Positions 32,006 through 42,934 of a DNA stretch of 64,000 nucleotides are shown in pieces. The stretch spans positions 97,441,710-97,505,709 of the forward strand of contig OX328125.1 in the NCBI GenBank assembly GCA_946811695.1. Direction: 5' to 3'. The notes under the pieces are model-generated. The model ran no database searches. It had not been told where the DNA came from and saw nothing but the letters and a program-made list of their open reading frames with translations. The stretch's first letter is position 1; every line of letters begins with the position of its first letter. The DNA is from Gonocerus acuteangulatus (Eukaryota > Arthropoda > Insecta > Hemiptera > Coreidae). A program made the position numbers and the translations under genes.

Positions 32006-34929
32006 CTGCAACCAAACAACAGACATTCCATAAACAACTCAATGTCTAAAATAATAAATTGTGGGTATTAACCTTCATTACTCTAAGTTTAATACATCTT
32101 TGAGTTAGTTTACACCAGAACTCATTTTATTGTGTTTCATCCCTCCCTAGGTGGAAGAAAACCTGCCATTTGTTCGAATTTGTGTGCTTCTTTTATGCAC
32201 AAAAAAGCCTAAACAAGACACCTTAGGCTTTTTAAAGTTTGCCATTTTTTATACATATTTGACAAAATATACAAAAAATTCCGACACACAGAAATTTCAT
32301 AAAATTCAATTCCACGATTAGTTAGTCGCAAAGGTTGCATTTTATTACAATCTTCTATATATTTGTCAAACACCACTCACTCACTCATTTATGACTCACC
32401 TTTATAGGTCACTGGCCTATCATCGCCCAGCCCAGACCACTTGGCAGAAAATTTTTCATGGACACTCCTTTTGGCATGTAAACACTCGCTAAGAAAGGAT
32501 TTTTTGATATTCAAATTTTTAAGTATTTTTAGAGGGGTTTGAATGTTTAGTTGGTTAGAGCTGACAATCCTAGGCAGCATGCATTGCTAGGACAATAACA
32601 GAACAGCTGTTACCGTATCTATTTCATAGTATTATTTTTATTTGCGGTTATGATAGCAGAACTTGAACTATTAGAAATAAACTGTGATTTTGTCCCTCAT
32701 AGAGTTTACGCTATACCTAGAAATGGTCCATCCGAGGTAAAGCGTAAATATCCCGAACCCTTGCACAGCCTCCTCACCCATCAGCATACCCAGTCATAAC
32801 ACTTCTTGGTAATACTCGCAAATATAATGGGAGTTTCCAAATGACATCTTGGAAAAATAACTTTCTGAATTTTCTTCTTCTTCAGTCCCGTAACAGGCCT
32901 CAAGGGCCCTGTAGAGGTATCTGATTCATTACCATACAGCACACTAGGGAGATAGTGTGGTCAGTACTATGATACGGCCGCCTGATTTTTTCCTTTTGCT
33001 GCTTCGACTGCTTGGGTCATTAGCACCAAGGAACTGTAACCTGCACTGGTTAAACTCTTGTTACTGGTAACCTATAGGTAACGCGTTATCTCTAGGTTAT
33101 CTGTTTCTTGACACTGGTCCCGAGTGCCCCAGTGTCAAGAAATATTATATTACTACTTATCAATTGATGAATAACATATAGTTTGACGGGAACCATGCTA
33201 TAATAAACTGCACAAAATTATATAGTACAAAAATCATGACACATTATTTAACGCAATAAAATAACTACTTATATCCCGTGACAAAGCACGGGTGTTCAGC
33301 TAGTATACATATATATGCAAATTTTAACTGGTATTTTTTTTTTGTATATCCATTGAGTCAGGTACTTCTCGTCAGTATTCTCGGATTGCAACACCAGGTC
33401 TACGTCACAAGGGGATTTCCCTCCCTTTTGGGAAGGAAGAAAAATGTTAAAATTACTACAAAAAATTTATATTCAGAAACATACCTGCTTTAAATTGTGC
33501 AAGATAGGAGTGTTATTGTATATTCCCTTTGCTTGGGGCCATGTACCATCTATAATGACTAGGTTGTATGAATTTTCTACATTATCAACTTTAGTCAATG
33601 CTTCTAAATCTACTGCATCTTTTGACGGGTAGAGCAAAAGGGTATTTTTCTTTCCTAATATTTCAAACAGATCTTCATGCCTTTAAAATAAATAAATAAA
33701 AAAAAAACATAAGAATTACATGAAATTTCTTTTAAAGAATTCAACTTTACTACTTTCTATATTGCCTTCATTATTCTCTAGATTTAGTAGAATTACTGTA
33801 ATCGGAAAAAGTGAATCCAATGACTTCTTAACTTGTATGGAGTGTAAACTTTTGTACAGTGTCCGAAACAGTTATTGAATATTTGCAAAAAGTTCTAGTT
33901 TACCTGTTTCACAAGGATATTAACTTAAGAAGATAAATTGATGTTTTTACAGGGCCTCCATTCTTCCCCCTTAAATATAAGTCTCTCTATCTAGTGTGCG
34001 GTAGGCTTTCATTTTATCCAGGTGTAAATTATAAGATTTAAAAAGTCATTCAGTATCCTTCTAGTTTATAAGATACGTTCCTCCACATCCTTCCCAGATA
34101 TAGCATCCCCTCACACTACTAAGCATTTTTCACCATAAAAATATCTTACCTGCTCTGAGGAAACTTTTTGCCTCTGAAAATAAGGCATTTCCCTTCTGCT
34201 AATCCTCGCTGCAGCATCGGAGCCGTTCGAAGGCAACGCTTCTCCTCTGCAGGATGTTGAAGTATAATTACTCGAGATTTTGTCATCAGAGGAACCTCAG
34301 GTAAACTACTGCACCAACATACTACTCTAGGGCGGCTGAAATAATCATAAAGTCATATTATAACATTCAGTGCTCTTAGGAAATTTAAATATATATTGTT
34401 CTCTTCTTAAAAAAATACTACTAAGTACATTCATTAAATATTGGCAAATTAAAGAATTTTTTACACACTAAAAAAATAAGGAATATATGTACATATACGT
34501 AATATAGCGATAAAGTTGTTGTAATTTTCTAAACAATTACTTAAAACCCTATTTCTTTTTGTCAAACCTATCATTACCTGCCTGATTAACAGCAATTTTA
34601 TGTGTTTATTTGAAATATGTGTATACATATATAGGGCGAGGATAGCTCAGTGGTAGAGCACTGGACTAATATGCCGGAGCTCCTGAGTTTAAATCTCGAG
34701 CACACACTAAAGATTTTTATCTTCTAGTATCTTCGTTCCTGAATAGCATTCAGCCTCCCTGATTGTCATTAAGCCAACCCAGCCTTTAATTACTTTATTA
34801 ATAGGTACCTGCAAAGGGGAAAATCAGGCATAGTACTGCCCACACTATCTCCCTAGTGTGCCGTATGGTCGTGAATCAGATACCTCTTTAGTATCTGCCC
34901 CTCTGGGCCCTCATGGCCAGTTACGGGAA

Positions 34930-34975
<46 letters not shown>

Positions 34976-35867
34976 AGGGGGGCACAGGGTGTCCCCAAAA
35001 AATGCAGTTAAATTCGGGAATTGATGCAGTAAGAAAAAACAAAGAAAAAAAGGCCTTTGGCATATATATTGTTTTTGCTTCGTTTCTGAGAAAAACACAA
35101 ACTAAAAAAATATTATGAATAAGCAGTCTTTCATAAGACCTATATAAAAATCATTAAAGTATATTATCCCCCCCCCACACAAAAAAAAACAAATCGTCAT
35201 GGTCGAAAAAAATAAAGTGACGCTATATAAAGCTCCTATTTCAACATAATTTATAAAACACAAACATATAAAACTTTTAATTCTTATTAAAATAAATGTT
35301 TGATTCTTAAAACATTTGATATGTTATTGTATAATGATCATGGCTATCGGGCCTCGATTTTTAGATTGCAGCAGGGCCGCTCTTTATTGGAAGAAGGGAA
35401 GGGCCTTGTTATCAGGCCTTCTTTGATAACTAAATGATTATGGAACTTTGAAGGTATGTAATAATAAATAGTCAAGACCATAAGACAAACTATTTAAAAC
35501 AGTACATTGAAAATAATAAATCCAACGAATATAAATTTAAAAATTTTGGTTTGAGATGTAACAGCTCCAATTTTATTTAATAAGATCAAATCAGAAATAA
35601 ATTAATATAAAACATAAAAGAATGATTCTATTCCAAACCATTGTTAAAACTATAAAAACAACAAATGATACATCATTCAATAAATGAAATAAAAACTAAA
35701 AAATAATAGCAACCCAGAGAGTTATAGAGAAATTATAATCTAGGAAATGTGAAACTCTTAAAAAGAAATAAGTCATCTTACCAACAAAGCCCACAAATAA
35801 GTCTCATTTCTGGAGGGTCAGCAGGGAGATCCACCATGTCCAACCAAGCAGGATTACCTACCTCCAT
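31730..35867 (-). CDS. DTWD2: DTW-domain tRNA-uridine aminocarboxypropyltransferase
   Basis: Four coding exons on the minus strand: 35867-35782, 34335-34150, 33680-33485 and 32005-31730. They join in frame to 248 codons including the stop. Family knowledge: DTWD2 transfers the 3-amino-3-carboxypropyl group of S-adenosylmethionine to uridine (acp3U) in tRNA. Visible hallmarks: CxxC at 25-28 and CxC at 35-37 (metal-binding-like cysteines), QHPAEE at 55-60, the DTW-type motif DGTWPQAK at 135-142, and [13 protein letters not shown] at 170-182. The C-terminus [14 protein letters not shown] is also typical. All introns are GT-AG. The start ATG has a favourable context (A at -3, G at +4). At 247 residues it is somewhat shorter than the roughly 300-residue vertebrate protein, lacking part of its N-terminal extension. 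It lies head to head with CABIN1. Confidence 0.93.
32351..33303 (+). mobile_element. Helitron copy B in DTWD2 intron 3
   Basis: Begins TCTTCTATATATTTGTC at 32351 after a host A. It ends with hairpin CCCGTG / CACGGG, then TGTTCAG and CTAG at 33303, followed by host T. It is similar along its length to the terminal parts of Helitron A, including CACTCACTCACTCA near the 5' end and the GGTAACCTATAGGTAACG block. It lacks the large interior of copy A and carries a nested SINE. It is non-autonomous and antisense to DTWD2. Confidence 0.87.
32763..33049 (-). mobile_element. SINE family 3 fragment nested in Helitron B
   Basis: The Helitron sequence CCCGAACCTTTAAACTC of copy A is split here after CCCGAACCCTT. 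The insert shares CAGTCCCGTAACAGGCC...TATCTGATTCATTACCATAC and CACACTAGGGAGATAGTGTGG with the tRNA-headed element at 34633-34925 in reverse. No clear target duplication was found. Confidence 0.6.
33485..33680 (-). CDS. DTWD2: DTWD2 coding exon 3 (DTW motif)
   Basis: Residues 91-156. Contains LLLYPSKDA and the catalytic-domain motif [10 protein letters not shown]. Acceptor TTTAAAG, donor GTATGT. Confidence 0.93.
34150..34335 (-). CDS. DTWD2: DTWD2 coding exon 2
   Basis: Residues 29-91, from [16 protein letters not shown] through [16 protein letters not shown] to GKKFPQS. Acceptor TTTCAG, donor GTAAGA. Confidence 0.93.
34633..34925 (+). mobile_element. tRNA-derived SINE, family 3
   Basis: Head with A box TAGCTCAGTGG and a weak B box GAGTTTAAATC. 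The acceptor strands do not pair (GGGCGAG versus GCACAC), so it is not a functional tRNA. Body with ACACTATCTCCCTAGTGTG, GAATCAGATACC and CCCCTCTGGGCCCTCATGGCC; ends at a (TA)n run. Relatives at 32763-33049 and 62095-62240, both reversed. Confidence 0.7.
34929..34973. repeat. (TA)n microsatellite
   Basis: Pure TA run serving as the tail of the adjacent SINE. Confidence 0.95.
34980..35781. other. DTWD2: Rest of DTWD2 intron 2
   Basis: AT-rich intron sequence. A C-run at 35168-35175 and a GGGCCTTG/AGGCC-rich short patch at 35385-35425. No feature recognised. Confidence 0.4.
35782..35867 (-). CDS. DTWD2: DTWD2 coding exon 1
   Basis: Residues 1-28 plus two bases of codon 29; encodes [20 protein letters not shown] and then the CGLC motif. 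Donor GTAAGA. The frame stays open a short way upstream without another ATG in good context. Confidence 0.85.
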
Positions 35868-36071
35868 AATTGTCACAATAGCATTTATTATAACAAAATA
35901 TACTGTCTTAACTTAACCAGTATTTGGTCACATGGGTACCTCCCACTAATCAAAATTAATCTGACAGAAGAAATTGTAACCTTCTCTGAACTGGGTAGGA
36001 GATGGTTATTGAAGCAAAGAAGTTCAAAAGTATTGAAATGGGATTCGCGGCTTTTTCTCACTATGATGGAT

Positions 36072-36087
36072 ATTGGGAATTAACATT
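36072..36087 (+). repeat. Inverted 16-mer, left member
   Basis: ATTGGGAATTAACATT; its exact reverse complement is at 37613-37628. Adjacent sequence is also loosely inverted (ACAAAGGG and ACATTTGTACATAG-type words). Confidence 0.7.
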
Positions 36088-36178
36088 AAGCGATACGCCG
36101 CCATGCGGGAAATTTCGGAACTAACGACAAAGGGAACGTGCATTGTTTACAAATGTAAAGCTATGACAGTTGTAAAGT

Positions 36179-36242
<64 letters not shown>

Positions 36243-36364
36243 GGCGCATCTACATTTTACCAGCGAGCCGTGGGATGATAAAATTCCTGCCGGAGGTTGG
36301 GAATCGAACCCACCATCTCCCGCTTATGAATCCAAGGCGCAAGCCATTAGACCACGGGAGACCC
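36179..36364 (-). mobile_element. tRNA-derived SINE, family 1 (SINE1b)
   Basis: Same head and tail as SINE1a. A 60-base T-run (plus strand) forms the A-tail, and a 12-bp duplication, CAGTTGTAAAGT, sits at 36167-36178 and 36365-36376. The long pure tail suggests a relatively recent insertion. Confidence 0.9.
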
Positions 36365-36599
36365 CAGTTGTAAAGTTATGACATGTGTTGTTCGTGTTTT
36401 TTTTTTGCTATTTAATAATTTCCCAACAGTTTAATGACAAATTTATCTTTTTAAAGACAGTATGAACCTTTCCCTTTCACAAAGTAATTATTAAAGAATT
36501 AAAGAAGACCAACCACTTGCACAAACACACTAATTAGGAATGGCTGTATTAAATTTAAATGAGTGTACTACTTCATATTTGATACATATTTATTTATTT

Positions 36600-36805
36600 A
36601 AATTTTAACGTCCATTTATTATTAACCAGGAATTTTAGGACGGGTTATCTATAGGTTACCACCCTTTTCTAGCCAGGATAGGGCTGATGCCTTTTCTTTT
36701 TTCTAAAGAAAAGCCACCACCCCTAGTGGGAATCGAACCCACGACCTTTGGCTCAGAGTGTTAAGTGCTCACGCCTTAACCCTCACGGCCATCGGGTCTC
36801 CGTTG
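36600..36805 (-). mobile_element. tRNA-derived SINE, family 2 (SINE2b)
   Basis: Nearly identical to SINE2a. A 13-bp duplication, ATTTGATACATAT, flanks it at 36587-36599 and 36806-36818. Confidence 0.9.
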
Positions 36806-36908
36806 ATTTGATACATATGACTCCTTTCATAAATCTTACGGTGCCTTTTGATAAAGTATATTTATATAATTTAATTACAACCTTAATAAGTAAATGAAAT
36901 GGTGCATG

Positions 36909-36961
36909 TATTTATTTAAATTTTAACGTCCATTTATTATTAACTACGAATTTTAATAATA
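36909..36961 (-). mobile_element. 3' fragment of SINE family 2
   Basis: Only the last 50 or so bases of the SINE (TTTAACGTCCATTTATTATT and flanks). It is bounded by TGCATG on both sides and interrupts one copy of the local duplication. Confidence 0.75.
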
Positions 36962-36962
36962 T

Positions 36963-37362
36963 GCATGTAATATGTGAAATAGAGATTCAAAGAAATTTTG
37001 AAATATTTTCTCAATTTTTAAGTTGTTCATGATTTGTTGGTGTTCAATAATATGCAATATTTATTATAAAATAAATTTATTGCATTCAAATCTTTTCACA
37101 ATGGTATGAAATTATATTTACATCAGTTATAATTTGCAAATAATGTAAGCAATAATTAAAATTTGTGATCAAAAACGATTCAAGACTAAAAAAAAATAAT
37201 GGTGCATGTAATATGTGAAAATAAAGATTTTGAAGTATTTTTTTTTTCAATTTTCAAATTGTTCATGATTTATTGGTGATCAATAATATGCAATATTTAT
37301 TATAAAATACATTTATTGTATTCAAAGCTATTCACAATGGTATGAAATAATATTTACCTCAC
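36963..37362 (+). repeat. Tandem duplication, 241-bp offset
   Basis: 36963-37122 is repeated at 37204-37362 with scattered differences. Landmarks: GCATGTAATATGTGAAA, TTGTTCATGATTTGTTGG, AATAATATGCAATATTTATT, TTCACAATGGTATGAAAT. Confidence 0.85.
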
Positions 37363-37575
37363 TTTTCTTATCCATCACAATAACAACAACTCACAAAAAC
37401 TCACTGTTAGTCCAATATTCTTACATATTTGAGTACACGAATAAAATAGAGCTTCCAAAAACCCTGTTTCTTCATGAAAACACTAATATTAACGTGAAAT
37501 AGAACCACAACAACAGCGAAAACAATTGTTATCAGCAATCACTATGTACAAATGTCACAGGTTACCCTTTGTATA

Positions 37576-37586
37576 CCGCCATTTTG
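37576..37586 (-). promoter_or_regulatory. YY1-like motif
   Basis: CAAAATGGCGG on the minus strand resembles the YY1 core AANATGGCGGC, often found just downstream of transcription starts. Its orientation would suit DTWD2 transcription. It is a single short match and therefore weak. Confidence 0.22.
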
Positions 37587-38650
37587 ACAACGACAGTGGC
37601 GCCACCATAGGTAATGTTAATTCCCAATAAATGAAAATTTGATTTCAACATATTTATTTTCATACATTTACAAACAATTATCATATTTACTATGATAAGA
37701 AAAAAATCCGAAATAATTAGGGAAATATTAGCAACATTTGAATATAAATTCTGTGAGTAGGTTAATTTAGCCTCTAAGAGCCTAACATCAATCATTTCTA
37801 TTTATTTTATTCGTATTCCATTATTACAACGTAGAAAAGAAAAGTTTTCAAAATTACATAAATATTTATAATTGTTTGTCCCTACAGTTATTTCAGAGGC
37901 ATTTGTGGGTCCTGTATGCAGAATTTTTACGTTTCTATGTGGCTCAATGTTAATATGATACGACTCACAGAGCCCAATATTAAATATTTATTTGCTAAAG
38001 GAGTTAAAGTCTTGCTCCTGAATGCATCATATTCTACTTCTGAGTGAAAATAATAACAAACAGCATGGGCGCCAAATGTATGAAAACTTAAAAATTCTGG
38101 GGCTGGGCAATTTCAGTAGAGCCTATAATTGGCAATTAAGCTCTTAATTCATTAAGTATAAGAAGGGTTAGTTATTTATGTTTCCAACTGCGACATTTAG
38201 TTTCAGGTTGATATTCTAGCGAAGACCAAGTCTGCAAAATTGACTCACATGAGATGAAGATTTGAAATAGATCATTTTTCCTTACATAAATTTCGTAATT
38301 AGATCTTATCATGAGCAAGTGTCAATTCATAATTTGATGAACAAATGTTTGAAACGTTTCTTTATCTGCCGGTTTTGTCACAAGAATTGTTTCTGACGTA
38401 ACAAGATTTAATACAGTGTTCAAGAACCTCTTAGCAAGGATAATATATTTAAATTGATGGAAAAAAATTTAATCTATCGATTTATGTTAATTATCGAAAG
38501 CAAAGCATCTTGTTTGAGTGAGGTTTTTGAGCGGTGCTTTAATTTTTAAATTTACTAAATATGATAACTTCTTATTTTTTTGTATAATTTTCTTCCCAGT
38601 TGATGTCCGGTGAAGTTTGACATATATCTTTATGTTATTTTGTTATAGTG

Positions 38651-38740
38651 ATGTTACCTTCTAGATTCAAAGCGTTAAATTCTGATGAATCGGAAGAAAG
38701 TGACAGCAATGAAGCTCCTGCGGCTACCAAAGAAGCTTTG
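38651..38740 (+). CDS. CABIN1: CABIN1 coding exon 1
   Basis: Residues 1-30, acidic Ser/Glu/Asp-rich after [11 protein letters not shown]. Donor GTAAAA. Confidence 0.88.
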
Positions 38741-41698
38741 GTAAAATTGAATGCTAAAGTTGTCAATTAATATACGTTTTTTATTGCATACATCTTTTTA
38801 ATGAGAGTGTCATTGTGTATTTATAGGAGCAAAGAGCTATCAGTCAGTATCAAGTAGCTTTGCAACTGCAGCATAAAGAAGAATGGGAACCTGCAGAAAA
38901 AATTTTAAGGGAGTTACTAAAGTCAGATGTCATATCACAGGTAAGATTTCTCTGTATTTGTTCCTTTTCCAACATTTGTATAAAGAAATATCTTATGACA
39001 TTTAGTTATTCAAATTATCTTTGAATGTTCTCTAAACCCTCCAAAGCTGAAGATCTAATTTTCTTTTGCCTGCCATAAAAAGAGGAAGTATGATTTATGT
39101 CATAACATTGTTTCTTGTGGTTCTTCTATCTTGTATAGGTATAAATGGTGCATCGTTTTTGGCCTTTAATACTGGGCTATTCACTAGTTTTCATTCTTTT
39201 TATATTGATATGAGAAGCTCTTTAAGCATATTTACATAAACCCCTCTATTTGGGGGGGATAGATACGTTAGGTGACTCATTTCTTAAAAAAAAAAAAAAA
39301 GTCACCATCCCCTGTGAGAATCAAATCCACAACCTTATGCATGGAATGTTGGCACTTTAACACTCATGTCTCTGTAACACATTCAGTGCTGATGACCCGC
39401 CTGGCGGGTGCACCCGTCCTTTCCCTCCAGGCTCGCGACCTTGAAGAGTAGGTCTTCTGGCGTTTCATTTCGAAAACATAATTGTTCAGAAAAATAAATA
39501 TATATGTATATATATTAAAGGTGTGTCATTCAGGGATAAAAGGTTCACACCAATCATAAAAACTTTTTTCAAGGAATACGGCTTGATCTAAACAGCTTCC
39601 TACTTTTATTTATTTTATTAGGAATTATTCTCGAATACTTAGTTGAAGAACAATCAATATTAATAAAGAACTGCGGCTGTACGACCTATTGTGCTGTGGT
39701 TGAATCATATATGCTTTAAGTACTTTGGTGACACAAAGGATAGCAACCTTGCCCCAAGTGAAATATAAAAAAGCAGCCACACCTTAATTTAATTTAAATA
39801 ATTTTTTTTTTTTTTTTTTTTTTTTTTCAGGCATGTGGGAAGATCTTAAATGGAGGGCACAGCCAGTCGTCTCTAGTCCACCTGAAATACTGCATTTCCA
39901 TCAACCTAGGCCACTGCCTTACAAAGCAAAAAAAATTAGAAAAGGCATTAAAATATTACTTAAAGGTATATTTATTTACAATAAGGTACTCTTTTAACGA
40001 TTAACTATGAATACTTTTACATTACCATCTCGATTACAGGCTTCCAAAATAGACAATAGTGATTTGAACTTATGGTTTCGAATGGGAAATGTAGCAACAA
40101 AAGTAGGAGATTTAAGTCTTGCAGTGTCTGCATTTGAAGAGGTTTGTAAAATGTTAATATTTCTTCTCTATGATTTCCAGTTTTTCTTCATTTATTATTT
40201 GCAGATCCGTGTTGGACTATGCCTCCCCTCTTTATAGCTCTGCTAGTCCGTCAGCTTTAAAAATGTTGAACAGTATCCATAATGCTGGGATCAGGCTAGC
40301 TTTAGGTGCATTCAGAACATCTCCCATGGAGAGTATTTATATTGAAAGTGGGGAGCTTCCTCTATCCTTAAGAATATTTCATTTTTATTCAAGGCTTACC
40401 AAACCACAATGTCCATCAAAATCTCATTTTTGACGAATTGAATAAAATGCCAAACGGTGGTACGATATCGAACTCTTTCAAGCATAGAGTCATGAAATAT
40501 CTTGAAGAATTCAATATTAACATGCCTCAAGTTAGAAGGACTGAATCTGTCACCACACCACCTTGGTGGATTCCTAATTACAACACCAATACCTCCATCT
40601 CCCGTTATCCTAAGGAAACAACATCAAAACACGTATATTGCTCCCTGTACCAGGAGGGAAGCAGTAAATATCGTGACCATTTGATGTTGTTAGCGGATAT
40701 ATCTAAGGGAGGTCGAGTAGGATGTGCTGTGGTATCAGATGCTGGTACCAGCAAAAGCAACTTACATGAGGCAAATTCCATACTCTCTGGGGAGCTTTAC
40801 GTCATTTTACAAGCATTGCATAATGTGCTACATTCCTCATACTTTTCTCCTAAAAGCTGTACACCCACCGCCGTGTAAGATATGCGACAAACCATTGGCA
40901 ATTCAACATTTTCTTATTTCTTGCAAAACATTTGCGACTATCCGAGAAAATCATCATATACCTCTCACCTTAGAGGAAACACTGAAAGACGAAGGAACAA
41001 CTGTTCAAAATCGGTTAACCTTTCTGATGGAGAGCAGAATATATAACGAATTATAGACAATCTGCACTGCCAATGAGCCAAATGAGTAGAGGCAGAATAA
41101 TTAAAATAAAATAAATATTTGCAGAAATTGCAGGGGAAAAATAATTGTGTACTATATTTCATTTAATTATGTTCTCCTTGTTTTATGGCATTATTGTTAT
41201 AGCCCATAACAGTTAGATGGAATTGTTCTAATCCCGCATGCAGGATATTTTGAGGGAAATATTCCCGAGGGTTCCACCATTTACAGTTCCATTACAATGA
41301 ACAACATAAAATGTGAAACATTATAAAAACTGATTATGCCTCGTTAAAGACTAGGGAAGGCTTTGAGAAGTCAAAGAAAGGTAATAGTGTTTAATATTTA
41401 TCAATAGTTAGCCAAAGCTAAGGTTAAAAACGTTTTAAACCTCCTAGTGATATGGTTATAACAGAGAGAATTTTTACTGCCAATTTCTTGTACAGGGAAT
41501 TTTAGCCACTCCCTTTTCCCTTCAACTAAACCATTTATTTGAACAGGCTATAGCTTAATTTTTTTTAGCCTGTTTGATCATTAAAAGGCTTTGCAAATGG
41601 CGGAACAGAAGGAAGAGTGCAGGGGAAATTCCAGCCCAAACTTTCGCGCATGCAAAATTGAACTCCTGGGTTTATCTGGGTAATTTAATGCTCTGAGT

Positions 41699-41755
<57 letters not shown>

Positions 41756-42846
41756 ATTTTTTTTGTCCTGGTATAGAAATTCTCTGTTCTATTAACTATT
41801 AACTGCAGCATTTATCTTTCTTGGAGGACTGGATTTTTTTTTTTTTCTTTTTGTGAATTTTCTATAGTGGGAGAGATATAACTTATCACTTGGCTTTGGA
41901 CAAGTAGGTGAAGGTGGAGGCACCTCTAGCCAATGACAGTCTTGCTGGGTTGCCACTCTTCTCTCTTCTAGTCCATGGGGGAGGGTTGTATATCTGGCCT
42001 CATCTGTGGTTTCCCCAAGTGACAAGTTATCTGTCTTCTACCAAAGAATATACTGTATTCGTTGTTATATATTAATACATTTCCAATGATTATGAGAGCC
42101 TATACTGTTTTTATTATAGTCTGGTATAGTTTAAATGGATTTTAATATAAATTTGATTTATTTATGTTTTGTTTTTAGGCTTTGAGATGCAGTTCTAATC
42201 ATTGGCCCTCGATAGACAACCTTGTTACCGTAACTTATGCCTTAGGAGATTACATGTCTTGTCTTTTTTATATATCTAAAGGTTTAAATATGGATAATGG
42301 CTTCATGAAAGGACATGCGTTTAAAGAAAAGATATTTTCATTATTTCCTAGCCTTATCAAAGGTTTTCCTATTTATTATCCTCAATGGTTAGTTAATTTA
42401 ATTATTATAATGAAATAAACTTAAGATATAATTCTCAATCCTTTGTTTATTTATTTTATGGATGAGAAGACCATGCTTTAGGTGAAAAAGGATTTCTCCT
42501 ATACTCCATGTCCCAGAGTAACAAAACTAGAGTTTTATGATCGATATAATCTTCCCTTTGGAAGTATATCAGGATTTTTCTTTAAATAATTTTTTGTTAA
42601 TCTGTTGCACTAAAAACACAAATATTTGTTTTTTGGACAAAAAATAAGTAATAAATTTTTTTATACATCAAGTAAAAAGTTCACTTTAACACAAAATATA
42701 CATTAAAAGAATTTTTTTTTTCCCAAAATTCCGGAGTGGTGCTACTCCTTAAAATAGATTCCACTATCATTGGACCATGTCTCAACTATTTCTCTAATAT
42801 ATATATTTTACAGCGCATTGAATCTAGACCATTAGAGCCTATTATA

Positions 42847-42934
<88 letters not shown>

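Larger units (their letters stand above)
35868..38650. promoter_or_regulatory. Shared upstream interval of DTWD2 and CABIN1
   Basis: 2.8 kb between divergent start codons. It must contain both transcription starts unless there are distant untranslated exons. It holds two SINEs, a SINE fragment, a 241-bp-offset tandem duplication and an inverted 16-mer pair. Small GC-richer islands lie at 36090-36110 and 37575-37605. TTGTTATAG just before the CABIN1 ATG could be an acceptor of a 5' UTR intron. Confidence 0.4.

Noticed and set aside
34633..34706. Possible tRNA gene
   Set aside because: No pairing between the 5' and 3' acceptor strands and a degenerate B box; related copies in the window show it is a SINE head.
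37562..37795. 77-codon minus-strand ORF near the shared promoter
   Set aside because: AT-rich, hydrophobic by composition, no homologue recognised, and it overlaps the YY1-like site and the inverted 16-mer.
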